Source: Dioscorea cayenensis subsp. rotundata
Lineage: Eukaryota > Streptophyta > Magnoliopsida > Dioscoreales > Dioscoreaceae
Assembly (NCBI RefSeq): GCF_009730915.1
Contig: NC_052480.1
Span: 1,550,001 to 1,614,000, forward strand
DNA length: 64,000 bases
Reading direction: 5' to 3'
Made by a program: the position numbers and the translations under genes. Shown piece after piece: positions 12,946-25,461 of this stretch (positions within the stretch are counted from its first letter, which is position 1; every line of letters starts with the position of its first letter). The notes under the pieces are model-generated. The model was not told the origin of the DNA, searched no databases, and worked only from the letters and a program-made list of their open reading frames with translations.

Positions 12946-15900
12946 ATGGCGTCGTCGTCGTCCTCCATCAACGCCCAGTCACCGAGTCTCAAGACCTACT
13001 TCAAGACCCCTGAGGGTCGGTACAAGCTCCAGTACGAGAAGTCCCACCCTGCTGGCCTGCTCCACTACTCCCATGGCAAGGTCGTCTCGCAGGTGCATCC
13101 CAATCTCTTATTGGTTTTCGTTTTTGGATCAATTTGATGGGGTTTTGGATGATTTGATTCAGTTGACGATTGCTTATTTGAGAGAGAAGCCGGTGGCGCA
13201 GCCGGCATCGACGCCGACGACCCCGAGTTCTGGTGGTGGGGTGAGGTCGGCGGCGGCGAGGTTTCTTGGGACTGGGAATGGGAGCCGCGCGTTGAGCTTC
13301 GTTGGGGGGAATGGTGTGAGCCGGGGGGCGTCGGGGAGCGCGAGGATCGGGGGGTCGATCGGGGCGTCAACGGGATCCAGTAGTTCGCCGGCGTTGTCTA
13401 ACTATGATGGGAAAGGTGCTTACTTGATTTTTAATGCGGGAGACACACTATTCATCAGTGATCTTTATTCACAAGACAAGGTTTTCTCTCGCTTCCCTTG
13501 AACTGTTGTTCTCGTCTGCTGCTTTTGATGATAATTTTATAGGGTTTGAGCTATGGTTTCATCATAGGATCCAATAAAATCCATTCATTTCGGCAATTCA
13601 AACCCTGTCTGCCATGCCTTTGATGCCGATTCCAAGGATGGGCATGATTTGCTCATTGGATTGCACTCCGGTGACAGTGAGTTGTTCTTTATCTTTACTT
13701 GTTGATTTGTTAAATTTGTTTGATATTCATTGAATTTCATTAGTTTCGCTGATTGAATTGCTATTGTGATAGTCTACTCAGTGTCATTGAGACAACAGTT
13801 GCAGGATCCTGGGAAGAAGCTTGTCGGAGCTCATCATTATAACAAAGATGGCATAGTAAACAATAGGTATGCTCTTCATCTTTTATCTATTCACAAAAGC
13901 TATTAATGGTTTGTAAAAATTGCGAACTGTTTGTTTGTTAATAACATTTATCATGTTCAACGTTTCAGTTTATTAAGTTCTTTTTCTTTTCTGCACGCAT
14001 CCTCATCTTCTGCTTGCTGGTTTGTTGAATGTTGTGATTATGGATAAGTTAATGTTATTAGCATCTTTTCTGCATTCCAGTGGCAAATCACCATTATTAA
14101 CGACTTGGCCCTTTAGATGCTGTACATTTATGTGCTTATATCTTGAGAATCTTTTTTTAGCATGTGGCATGTGCTATCCGACTTTAATGTGAGCCCTGTA
14201 TCTGACTTTTAGTTCCAAGGCATTGCAAATTGAGGTTCACATGCTGTAGAATCTGAATAACTTTTTGCAAGGCGTGATTCTAAACCTCATAATATTGAGC
14301 TTGTTTGTAAAATTAGAGAAAATGGCAAATGATTATATGAACTATTGCTCTTTCACTCTTTCTTTTTATCATGTCTGGAAGATAACTGTACACAAAATGT
14401 GATAAAGACATAAAACAAAATTATTTTGGGATTTTTATTTTTCAGGGTTCATGTTTTTCAATTTACTTATCTACTTATTTATTAATGGATGTGTTTCTTT
14501 TGTCTTGTGCAGTCGATGCACTTGCATATCATGGATACCAGAAGGTGATGGGCGCATTTGTTGTGTACGGCACATTTGTTGTTAGCCATGCGGATGGAAA
14601 CATTTATGTGTATGAAAAAAAGTAGGCTGATTTACATGTAGAAATTTCTTGATCTCATTTCATTTGTTTTTTTTGTATTTTTACCCATGGTTCTACTTTA
14701 CGTGTCCAGAACAAGGATGGAACTGCTGATTGTTCCTTTCCTGTAATTAAAGATCAATCACAATTCATGGTGGCACATGCAAAGTCTAGTAAGGTATCTG
14801 TTTGAATTTACGCATATTATGGAGTTGTCTTCTCTTTGTTATGCATATCATTCTTGAGCCTCTGTATTCATGGTGAAGTAGAGTCCTTCCTGGAGATATA
14901 GGTTGTTGAAAGTTAAATTTTATAGAGGAGCACAGTGATAGTGTTTGTTCTAGTGCTTCTTATCAACTAGTCATGTTTTTGAAAGTTTTTCTCTTTTTAA
15001 ATTTTGCTCTCTGCTGTTCTTAGATTTTAGTTAAGTGCATATTAAAGGTGATTTTGTATACTCCAAATTATTCCCTACCTTCTGCAAGATAGGGATTTGA
15101 AATACAAGGTTTGCTTGAATTTTGATGGGAAATATTGTGTAGAGTTTGTAACTTTAACAACTTGCAGAGTAACCCCATTGCCAGATGGCACATATGTCAA
15201 GGTTCAATCAATAGTATTTCTTTCTCGGCAGATGGAGCATTTTTTTGGCCACTGTTGGTAGAGATGGTATGTTTTTCAGTATTTTTAATTATCTTTTTAT
15301 TTCTGGTCTCTCTACTTGTGTGATTTAGGATCTTTGCAATTCTTTATGTGGTTGGGCATTCTGTGCAGGCTATCTGAGAGTATTTGATTACTCAAAAGAG
15401 CAATTAATATGTGGTGGGAAAAGCTATTATGGGGCTCTCTTATGTTGTGCTTGGAGGTAACAAGCAAATTGTTCAGTAGAATTATTAACATTTATTTTTT
15501 TCTAGCTTTTTGAATATGATAAGGTCTTCTACTACTTGGGATAGACACCCTTTTTCAATAAATGTTCATCTTCAAAGTCATCTGCCAATATGTCATAAGC
15601 TGTTAATGGACAAACTTTATGCACAAGCATGAATTCTATATTTCTTTGAAGTTCTAATTCTATGATTTTTGATAAGGTTGTTTAAGAGAAACAATTAAAG
15701 TCGAGAAGTTTTCTCATGGGTGCTTTCCCCTGCCTTCTCATTCTTGAGGAAAAAAGTAGAGAATTTCTTACTCTTGTAATTTCTCTTCATCTTCCTTCTT
15801 GTTGTCTCTTACATCCTTCTTGGCTTAGCTATGTATGATTGTACCTTGTACCAAGACTTGTGCATTACAATTAACACTTCATATAATTCTCTCGGATCAT

Positions 15901-17473
15901 TGCATATGCTCAAGATGGTTGTTGTTACTGTTTTCAGCCCAGATGGAAAATATATATTGACTGGTGGTGAAGATGATTTAGTACAAGTCTGGAGCATGGA
16001 AGATCGGAAGATAGTAGCATGTGGGGAAGGGCATAATTCATGGGTAACTTTATTAACTTTGAATGTAAGTGCCTATTCCCAATATTAGAAGTCTCAAACA
16101 TTTTGGTTGGCAGGTCAGTGGAGTCACTTTTGATTCTTATTGGTCTGTTCCAACTTCAGATGGAACAGGAGAGAATGTCATGTATCGGTTTGGATCAGTT
16201 GGGCAGGTAAAAGAATTGTGGTATCATAAGTCTGTTGCCATGAGCTTTTTTCTTTTTCTGAATTGTGGTACCATATTGGTTACTAGCTGGTTTTCTTTTT
16301 TTTTTTGTTAAAAAGCTTATATTTCTGTGAAACTTATATAATTTCATATTATAAAAAGCATGATTTTTTAATCTCATGTTTGACACATCAGTGAAGACAG
16401 GGAAAGGTTACTAACCATAGTTGGTACACTAGCACTATCTAGTTAAATTACTGATGTTTCAATAACTTTGTATGACAGAGACTTGCCTGATAGATCAAAT
16501 AGAGACCAGATGAACCTTTACTTGATATGTGAAATTTGTTTTGGCTTTCTCTCTTTTTTTTTCATTAATGAACAACTGGTGAATAAAAGTTGATCTTTGA
16601 TTCTTCTTCCCAAAAACTTATTTCAGGTTGATTAGTATTTTAAGATGTAGTGGGTCCATAAGAAAACTGAGAAACTTGTTGCATTCGATAGGATTATCAC
16701 ATTACCGATTGTGTTTCACTGTTAGTGCATCCTTGATGGGTCACATCAGTCCTACATTTTGTTTATTTGTTGTTACTTTTAGGTTAAGATATTTCTAGTC
16801 TCAACCACTTTTTACCTTTGGAATATTTTTTCAAGGTTCATATTCTCTTTTTTGGTTTTTTTTTTGTTATTTGCCATGTGATGACATTTTGCTGTTGGCA
16901 TTGAAAATACTTTGTGTGTCTTATGTGTTCAAGCATGTGCATCATCGGTAGTTGCATCCTCAAATTCAATCTTTCCAGATCCACAATTTGTTAAATGTTG
17001 CATTATTTACAAGTTCCTGAATTATTTCTCCCATGTTCTAACAGGATACACAATTGCTTCTCTGGGACCTGGTAATGGATGAAATTGTAGTGCCCTTGCG
17101 ATATTGCCCTTCTGGTGGTTCGCCTACGCTCAGCAGTGGAAGTCCTTCCGCACATTGGGACAATATAATCCCCATTGGCACCCTTCAACCTGCTCCAAGC
17201 ATGCGAGATGTCCCCAAACTTTCCCCGGTGGTTGCACATCGTGCACATATAGAACCCCTATCCGGCTTGATATTTACCAGTGAATCGGTTCTAACAATAT
17301 GCCGAGAGGGGCATATCAAGAAATGGGTGAGGCCTGCCCAAGGAGATATAGGTCAATCAAATGGTTCGGAGGTTACCCTGATGAGCATCACCAGTTCAAA
17401 CAATATGTGTGTCCCGACCATCAAACCTATCGGCTCTAACCATAAGCCACCGCCGGCTGTTCACCGTGACTGA
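12946..17473 (+). CDS. WD40-repeat protein, CreC/WDR20/DMWD type
   Basis: Eleven exons: 12946-13092, 13163-13480, 13568-13676, 13773-13866, 14513-14631, 14710-14793, 15168-15266, 15369-15456, 15938-16043, 16114-16206 and 17045-17473. The protein starts MASSSSSINAQSPSLKTYF and matches plant homologues of catabolite-repression protein CreC and animal WDR20/DMWD. Visible blocks: TPEGRYKLQYEKSHPAGLLH, FDGKG-like YDGKGAYLIFNAGD, DGHDLLIGLHSGD, NPIARWHICQGSIN, DGKYILTGGEDDLVQVWS and TQLLLWDL, ending in a low-complexity tail. Animal relatives are WD40 cofactors of deubiquitinases; the plant role is inferred only. Exon 5 has one extra G (GATGGGCGC) and a miscounted A run at its donor, and exon 7 has two extra T in a T7 run; removing these T restores the phase into exon 8 exactly. 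Exon 5 also encodes a short internal duplication (AFVVYG then TFVVSH). Confidence 0.9.
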
Positions 17474-18008
17474 AGTTTTTTAACTCAGCTCACCAGTCAT
17501 GGCTCCAGATTTTACTTGCCGGTGTTAATATGGTCTGTCTCATGCTCTTCCAGATCTCATGAGGCAAGCAAAGTGATTAAGTTGTTAGTTTTATTTTCTT
17601 TTTCTTTTTATTTCTTAAAGATGTGATAGATTGCAGCATGCCAGTATTGCCATTTGTGTGGCATCAAAGGAAAATAATGGAGAACTTGAGCTTGTACAGG
17701 AACATACTATTTAACCTGATGGTGCATCACAACACCCATTGAACTATTAATTAACTTTATCAGTGACCAACATTTTGCGGGTTTCTATGAAAAGCATTAA
17801 GCGATCATGTAAAATGATTTTTTTTTAAATTTATTTTTTAGAGCTATTAAAATTTTGGCAGCAGTATGTACTTGCTGTTATTTGATAATTACTGATGTGG
17901 TTATTTTTTCCTTATTAATATATTATTAATAACGAGTTAATTATGCTCCTATCTTGATTCTTTTTTATTGCAGAGGGTAGGGCTTGATTTTTTTCTATCG
18001 CAGAGGGT

Positions 18009-18397
18009 AGGGCTGTAAACGAGCCGAGTATCACCAGCTCGAACTCGTTCGAGCCATTTTTTTTTTGTGCTCGAGCTCGGCTCGCTAAAAAGCTCAAGTA
18101 GTTCGAGCTCGGCTTGTTTAAGCTCGATTAGGTTGTATACAAAAGTATTTTTGTAATTTAATATAGTTTATATAATTATGTGTTTTTGTAATTTATGTAT
18201 AAATAATTTAACATTTTATATATAAAAGCTCATTTAGGCTCGCGAGCCTCACGAGCTGAGTATTTTTTGGCTGGAGCTCGGCTTGTCAACATAAACGAGC
18301 AACTTGAGCTCGGCTCGTGAAAAATCGAATTGAATTTGAGCATTAACCGAGCCGATCTTGAGTAGCTCACGAGTACCTTGGCTCATTTACACCCCTA
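18009..18397. mobile_element. 389-bp inverted-repeat element with 9-bp target duplication
   Basis: The ends are AGGGCTGTAAACGAGCCGAG on the left and, read inward from the right, TAGGGGTGTAAATGAGCCAA. Perfect 9-bp direct repeats GCAGAGGGT flank it at 18000-18008 and 18398-18406. The ends are rich in GAGCTCG words and the middle is AT-rich and non-coding. A 9-bp duplication is the size made by Mutator-like transposases, so a non-autonomous MULE is the best guess. Related diverged copies lie near 54940-55690 and 58430-59220. Confidence 0.82.
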
Positions 18398-18632
18398 GCA
18401 GAGGGTCTCATGGTGAAGATGGAAGAACCCATATCGATCATACTTCGAAGCTTGGAGATTCTTAAGTTATCGTGTTGATGAGTCTAGTGGGGCTCCAACG
18501 TCTGAGGTGGCATAAGGATAAAGTTCGGGCCATGACTTTTTCCATAGTGGTGGGGGGTTGGAGGATGTCTTTGGGTCCCCGTTTATATTATCTGCTTTTG
18601 TTTTTTCTCAGTTGTTCTTCTGGTTGGGTATC

Positions 18633-19222
18633 TGATGCAGCGGTATACTCAAACTGTTGAAGACAAGGAACCCAGTACAAGCCTTCAAAACCTGTTGATC
18701 AAAGATAGCCAGGAATTGGAAAAATAGAGTAAATTTTATTACCCAAGAGAATAACTATTACAAAACTGAATTCCTCTTGCCATAGGCTTACATTAAATAG
18801 GGAAAAAAAAAATCAAAGATATGAAAAAATCCTAAAACGGAGATAATTCGAAAATATACCAAAATTGGTAAATTTTCAAATATCGGCAAGAAATAAAAGA
18901 GTGAACAAAATAAAGACTAACGCCATAAACGGCTTACAAATCAGAGATTTCTAGCCAAAGAAATGGCGAAATCAGTTATTACTAAAAATAGCAAAATTAG
19001 GGTTTTCGAGGCCTAAACGATAGAATTTGGCCGAAATCATGCATGACTCACGAGTTTGCATAGCAAACTGGTGACTTGTGTTTGTTGGCCCGTTTCCCAT
19101 CAGACTAGGCCCAAGTAACCTAAAAAACTCCACTGCCCGGTGAATTACCAAAATACCCTTATTACTTCGCGTCCCACTTCCGCATGAACGCGCATGCCAT
19201 CTCCTCAATACGTCCCGCATCA
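18633..19222 (-). mobile_element. solo LTR of a retrotransposon (antisense)
   Basis: A 590-bp block begins TGATGC and ends GCATCA and is flanked by perfect 5-bp repeats GTATC (18628-18632 and 19223-19227). Read on the minus strand it begins TGATGCGGGACG, has a TATA-like CTATTTAATG and an AATAAA near the end, and finishes CCGCTGCATCA. No internal retrotransposon domain is present, so this is what remains after recombination between two LTRs. I suspect the Ty3 group from general appearance only. Confidence 0.8.
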
Positions 19223-19227
19223 GTATC

Positions 19228-19647
19228 ACACCTAGTAGTTTTGTTTCTTTTGTTGTCTTGTTTTTCTCCCAGGTGATGGAGGACCGTTTGTGCTCTTATC
19301 TTTTTTAATTGAAATTTTGATCTCCTCCCGAATAATGGAGGATTGTTTGTGTTTTTATTTTTTTTATAATTGAAGTGATTTATCCATTTTAAAAACCAAG
19401 CCTGTAACGATGTAATAAACTAAGATTTTTTAATTAAAATAATAAAAGTACCTCCCCTTTACAACCAAAGTGAAATACAAACACTCAAAGCACAACCTGA
19501 CATATTTAGAGGAACCAAATAAGAAATTAAACTTGAAAAATTCACTTGATAATTGAATTTTACAAGAATGCTTTCATATCAATACAATACAAACATCAAC
19601 GTTCCAAATGGTACACATGACACAACATAATCATTTCTACAACACAA
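19228..19647. other. spacer with a diverged tandem repeat
   Basis: Positions about 19262-19365 contain two diverged copies of a unit of about 70 bp (GATGGAGGACCGTTTGTG and AATGGAGGATTGTTTGTG). The rest is AT-rich and probably the 3' region of the downstream minus-strand transporter gene. Confidence 0.45.
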
Positions 19648-22600
19648 TCATTTCTGCTTTTTGTAAACATAGCATTTAGCACAGCATAAGTAGATGACAA
19701 ACTGCAGAGCGCTTAACCCAGCAAGAAGCCAATAAAAGTAATCCAAATGTGCACGGTTTAAATTGTTAGAGAACCAGCTATGCCCATCCTTACCAGTTAC
19801 TTCATTAATAACTGAAATTAGAAATCCACTTATAAAGCTCCCAATGCCAAAGATGCTCAAATAGAGAGCAAGCCCAAGGCTCCTCAGTGAATCCGGCACT
19901 TGATCATAAAAGAACTCCTGCAAACCAACCATTGTGAAAACATCTGCAATTCCATACAAAACATACTGAGGAACCAACCACCACAAACTCATCGGTATGG
20001 TTGCTTGAGGCTTATCAACCAGACCGTAATCTTTGGCAGTTTGGAGCCTCTTCATCTCAACCAGTGCCGCGATCACCATTGAGAGAATGGAGAGGACCAT
20101 CCCTGTACCTATCCTCTGAAGCATGCTGATGCCTGAGGGAATGCCGGAGAATTTTCTAGTTATTGGAACAAGTATCCTATCGTAGATCGGAATGAACATG
20201 ACAATGGACAAACTGATGAAGCTCTGCAGTGTGGCCGGTGGAATTTGGATGTTCGGACCTATACTGCGTTCCATGGTGCTTCCTTGCTTGGTGAAAAGTG
20301 TTGATGATTGGGAAAACACAATTGCATATATTAAGCAAGTAGCCCAAATAGGAAATAACCTGATTACTCCCTTGGCTCCCTCTATACTATTATCAACCCT
20401 GTCAATGAATGAGAAGCAAACATCAGTGTATATAATCAGCATAATTCATTAAATTGTCCTAGAAATGAATTCTCACTTTGGTGCATCAGCTGATGAATAC
20501 GGATGTGGAGTTCCATGGCTCTTTATCATTGTCACAAAAGCTTTGTAGACCTGAACAAAGGGGCTGGTATCTTGTAATACATAGTAACGATAAGTGGTGG
20601 TACCGAGCAAGAAGACAACGAGAGCAAGCATCATGGCAATGCATGGGATTCCAAAGCCAAGGCCCCAGCCAATGTTATCCTGAACAAAGTTCAAGATCCA
20701 GAGTGTGATAAAAGTCCCAAAGCACAGCCCAAAGTACCACCAGTTGAAGAAGGAGCTCTTGGACTTGTTTTCTTCAGGATCATTTTGGTCAAACTGATCA
20801 CCTCCAAACGCTTGAGTGCATGGCTTATGGCCTCCTTGAGCGAATGCAACGAGGTATAGTGAGACAAAGAATGCAATGACTTGGAATTGGGTCGGAGGAC
20901 AAACTGTTGGACCAATGGAAGTGCTGCACTTGTGAGGGCTGAGGGAAGGCAACATGGAGGACAGTGTCAGAAGACCCAGGCCCTGTTAAACATAAATATA
21001 TAGTTTTGACAATGAATTATAATTTACTACATATCTTTTAAATATAAAATGATCAGGGACACTAAAAAAACATAAAAATCCACAATGTAGACACTACAAA
21101 TGCAGCAAAGAAAATTACTGTTGTTTGTTATTACAAGCAAGTATATTCAAACTTATTAATTATATTTTATCACTCAATTAAGGGTACAAATTATGAGTAT
21201 TTAAGATGAGAGAAGCTATTCTTTAGTAGGGATGTAAACAAGGAGAAGATTCCCTGGAGGATACATTCTCCGGCCTCAGTCCTGAATTTCCAAGACCAAC
21301 TCCGACCCCAGCCCTGAACCCAAATACAGGATTCCCTGGCCCTAATTAATAAATTAAATTATTATAATTATTTAAATAAATTTATAAAATATTTGCTAAA
21401 AATACCATAAAATTTTTTAATAATTGAGAAACTCATTTACAAATACAAACAGTTGACACGGTAAAGGCTAAAACAAAATAACAATAAAAAAGTGATTGGA
21501 TCAAACAAAATTCTCATTTTTTATAAATAACTAGATATTTGTAACATTTATAACCATTAGTTAATTTTTAAAGTTACCCTCTTAACATACAATTATCACA
21601 TAATAACATGGGGTTGGAGATTAAAAATAAAAATAAAAAAAAATTATGATGAAGATTATATAAAGAATTTTAAATTATTCGTTATTGGAAAAATAATCAG
21701 TTATTTTCCATTGATCACTTATCCTGTCTATTCATCATTTCATCTAGGCTATTGCTTTATTAGCTTTGAAATACTAATCTATTCTATTGCTTAATTAATA
21801 TGAATAACTTTTTAATTTTTTTAAAAGATAATTACAAAACCTTTTATTTAGTCATTACTCCTCCATTGTCTATTCTCATATTTTAATCTAACAATCCCTA
21901 ACTCAATTATAATTTATAATTAATTAACATACTAAGATCATGGATGGTCGCACCTAACTATCCTATTGCTTAATATTAATATATCAAATATATTATCTTC
22001 AATAATATATATTTTTAATATAAATAAGTTTTAAGCTTAAAAACAAGATAAATTGAGTAATCTTTGGTACTCACCATCTAAATTTTAATCCCTAACTCTT
22101 TATTTAGTGATTTAATAAATTATTTGCAAAATTTCAAAAAATAAAATATAGTTAATATAAATTTAGGATTTTTTTTAAATTTTATACTGATGATAATTTA
22201 ATTATTAATAATTTCTTAATTAAATACACATATGGACTTTTGTTCCAATTTTTTATTTATATATTTATAACATAAAATATAATATATATATATATATAAT
22301 ATTAACTTAAACATTTACTATTTCATGCCCCCGGCAAGACAGGGCAACTTTTTTTCAGTTTTTCCTAATATTAGCCGTCAAAAAGCCTTAAAAGACTTAT
22401 TCACTTTTACATAAAATCCCTTAAAAAAAACAAGAGACAAAAGTCCAAAGTTCAGACAGAACTTTAATGATTCAGTACATTATATGACGCATACAGTGGT
22501 CCTCCCCAGATTTAAACCAACAGTCATAACGCACAGCGGTAATAAGGAAAAGCACTACCCATATCAAATAAAGTAACAAAAAAAGAAAATTTCTAATTAC

Positions 22601-24505
22601 TATTTTATCCCATAAAAACCTTTTCAATCTCATCATCATGTTAAAAAACAAGAGGGATTAAAAGTGGATCCAGATATTATTATTAATATTATTACTAGAC
22701 ATTTTCTTCAGCGGAAAGTTTTAAAATTTTGTAAAAAATTTTGAAATAATATTATATATAAAATAATATAATTAAACAATTTCTACCATAAAAATTATTT
22801 TATACTTTAAATTTTAAAAATTTATAAATATTTATTACATAAATAATTAAGTGTAATTAATATTTTTAATTATTAATATTTTAAAAAGAGAACCCATCAT
22901 CTAGGGACGTCCATAGATTTCAAATCTAGGGATGTCCCATAGTAAACTGTCGGATAAAATCGGACTGCTCTTATCATTATGAGCAGATGAAAGCGCGTTC
23001 ACAGGTGTTGTCTGATGATCATAAAGCGATAAAAGGTGTACTGATGTTTATATAATGAATCAACCAGTCGGATGATGATCCAGCGAACTTAGATTTAAAA
23101 AAACATCACTATATTTGAAATCTAAAAGGCATCACTAGATGATGTTTTTCCCTTATAAAAAAATATAAATAAAAAAATTTAAATATTATTAAAAAAAATT
23201 AAAATAATTCGGTGAAACGCTTATATATCTATTTTAAGAGACCATTTGATTCATGGTAATGACATATTACAATGTAATGAAATTACTATGGTAATAAAAG
23301 TGAGAATATTATATCATTAGGAATATTGCGGTAATTTAATATAACCATATTTAGTCGAAAATTTTTATTCACAGGAATAATTAGATTTCACTCGTTTGGT
23401 TGTCAGTGATAATCGATTTGTTAAAAATATAAAAAAATTATAAAATTCTATAGTAATCCATGATAAGCACTAGAATTTGGTGGTAATAGAATTCTGAAAC
23501 TTATTTGAGTACTTATTTATAAATTAGTGATGTGACATTACTAGTCCAAAAGTCTGCTAGGGTCTGATCGCAGAACGTTATAATATTTTTCGAGATAAGC
23601 TACGTAGCAGTGATAATCTTTCTACGTTATCACGTAATAAGATTCTAGTGGTAATATAAAGTGAAAATCTTATATGGTTGGGGAATATTACTGATAATTT
23701 AATATAGCAGTATTTGGGTGAGAAGCTACTTATTATCGGTAATAGTTACATTTCTAGTATTTAGTTGTCGTAGTAATCGATTTGTTAAAATATAAAAATT
23801 ATAAGATTCTGCGTGATCCACTGATAAACAGCGAAAATTTGGTGGTAATAGAATTATCAATTTATTTGATATTATTTATGAGTTGGTAATGCGATATTCT
23901 AGTCCAAAATCATCAGTCAGTGCGATAATGAAATATTGTAATATTTTCATATAACTATGTAATACGTGATAATGTTTTTACATTATCACGATTGTATAGA
24001 TTATTTTTATTATTATTATTATTATATTAAATTAAATTAAATTAAATTAAAAAAATAAAAATAAATAACGCACCAGGACATAGAGCAGGGACGAAATCAC
24101 AATGGTCCGGTAGCGGCCGAGATACGAATCGGCGACGAAGGCACCAAGGAGCGGAAGCATCGACGCCACACCAGACCAAGTGTTCACCGCCACCGCCGCC
24201 GAAGCCGTGGACTCCTGGAGAGGGCCGGTGAGGTAAGTGATGAGATTCGATGAGATCCCATAGTACGCAAACCTCTCAGCTACCTCAACCCCTACGACAA
24301 ACGCCGAGATTCCATGGATTCATCCAATAGAAAGCACATCATGGAATTTTGAAAGATAAAAACTCTAATCGATACCGATGATGAAAAGGGCTGAAGTCCA
24401 CCCGCCGGTGCGAGATCTGGAGATGATCTGCCTCCCACGGTAGTCCACCATGCCGATCAGTGCTCCGGAGGACTCGCCGGCGAGAAGCGGCTCACCGGAC
24501 TCCAT
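19648..24505 (-). CDS. NRT1/PTR family transporter, NPF5-type, copy 1 (intact)
   Basis: Exons 24505-24376, 24291-24074, 20982-20477 and 20398-19648 total 1605 bp and read without a break (534 residues). This is a proton-coupled peptide/nitrate-type transporter of the major facilitator superfamily, expected to span a membrane twelve times. Family marks: the ExxER proton-coupling motif ([10 protein letters not shown]), [58 protein letters not shown] and the C-terminal [17 protein letters not shown]. The sequence looks like subfamily 5 (Arabidopsis NPF5.10-5.16), some of which are tonoplast carriers; the substrate cannot be read from sequence. The start is the ATG before [10 protein letters not shown]. 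The 3.1-kb second intron holds several repeats. It is the only one of the three paralogues with a clean frame. Confidence 0.93.
21228..22420. repeat. possible degenerate inverted-repeat element in NPF copy 1 intron
   Basis: A left-end-like motif TAGGGATGTAAACAAGGAG near 21227-21245, followed by a G/C-rich patch and then long AT-rich DNA, resembles the start of hAT elements that begin TAGGGATG. A matching right end is not clear (a GCCCCCGGCAAGACAGGGCA patch near 22328-22347 is the only candidate). Confidence 0.3.
22890..23150. repeat. GGGACGTCC-type dispersed repeat
   Basis: Contains CTAGGGACGTCCATAGATTT and, 20 bases on, CTAGGGATGTCCCATAG; the far end has TTTGAAATCTAAAAGGCATC. The same motif set appears near 28915-29215 and 43640-43690, which makes it a dispersed, probably MITE-like family. 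It lies in an intron of NPF copy 1. Confidence 0.5.
23262..23912. mobile_element. tandem pair of a MITE-like repeat
   Basis: Two diverged copies of a unit of about 290 bp lie head to tail (about 23262-23552 and 23620-23912). Both have a GGTAATTTAATATA-type stretch, TTGGTTGTC/TTAGTTGTC, AATCGATTTGTTAAA, AATTTGGTGGTAATAGAATT and end ACTAGTCCAAAA or TCTAGTCCAAAA. A third copy in reverse orientation is at 32200-32590. Non-coding, inside intron 2 of NPF copy 1. Confidence 0.6.
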
Positions 24506-24919
24506 CTCTCACCCGCTCTCTTTCTCTCTGATGGGGCGGCGATGGAGTGAGAGAGAAGAGGATCTGACTTTAATGACCATGGTGGTAGTCAATAGCGATG
24601 GTGTGATCCGCTGTTTGATTGCTATTGTAGAAGAGGGAAATAAGGCCTTAGAAGATTGACACGTGTATGAATAATCGTGGGGCCCATTAAATGTTGGAAA
24701 TTGCTGTTTGGGGGAAAATATCTGAACAGTGACATGACAATACTAGAGAGAAATTTGTGTTTTTTTTGGTTGGACTTTCTTATTTGGGTTAGCTGGATAA
24801 GGACTAATAAATGTAACACATGATTTATTTGGGTTGAAATATATAAAATTTGCTATCACATGATTTTATATATTATTTATAATTGTCCCAATTATAAAAA
24901 AATATATAAATTTTATTTA

Positions 24920-24961
<42 letters not shown>

Positions 24962-25084
24962 TACATTGGTCTTTCTTCTACTGATTTTTCAGGTTTTAAG
25001 AGGGTGAGGAATTCCATCGATACTTAATAGTTTAAGCAAGCTAAGCTTTTTAATCACTTGGACTAACTCCATAGATACTTCAGA

Positions 25085-25120
<36 letters not shown>

Positions 25121-25461
25121 TGTAAAATCTAATATATGTAATTTATTTAATATTCACATGGAATTTTATATGCTACTGCCAACCTCACAAAACCACAATA
25201 GAAGATGGAAATCCACGAGGACATAAATCAATAACTTTGTCAAAAAAAAAAATCAATAATTTGATAAATTCAAGACAATGTTTAACAATTTGGAAAGATC
25301 TGTTAGTAATAATATTTTACTCAAAAGGTAATTTTTTTTAATAAAAGTGGATAAAGCACGACTAATAGATAATTAATCACAAACAACAACATTACTCCAC
25401 TATATTATACATCAAATAAAGACGCAACAACATACAGCACAATTTGGTAACTTATATATTA
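24506..25461. other. spacer between NPF copies 1 and 2
   Basis: Holds the promoter and leader of copy 1 (CT/GA-rich near 24505-24560) and the 3' flank of copy 2. Two (TA)n tracts lie at about 24922-24950 (followed by CA repeats) and 25089-25117. No gene seen. Confidence 0.5.
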
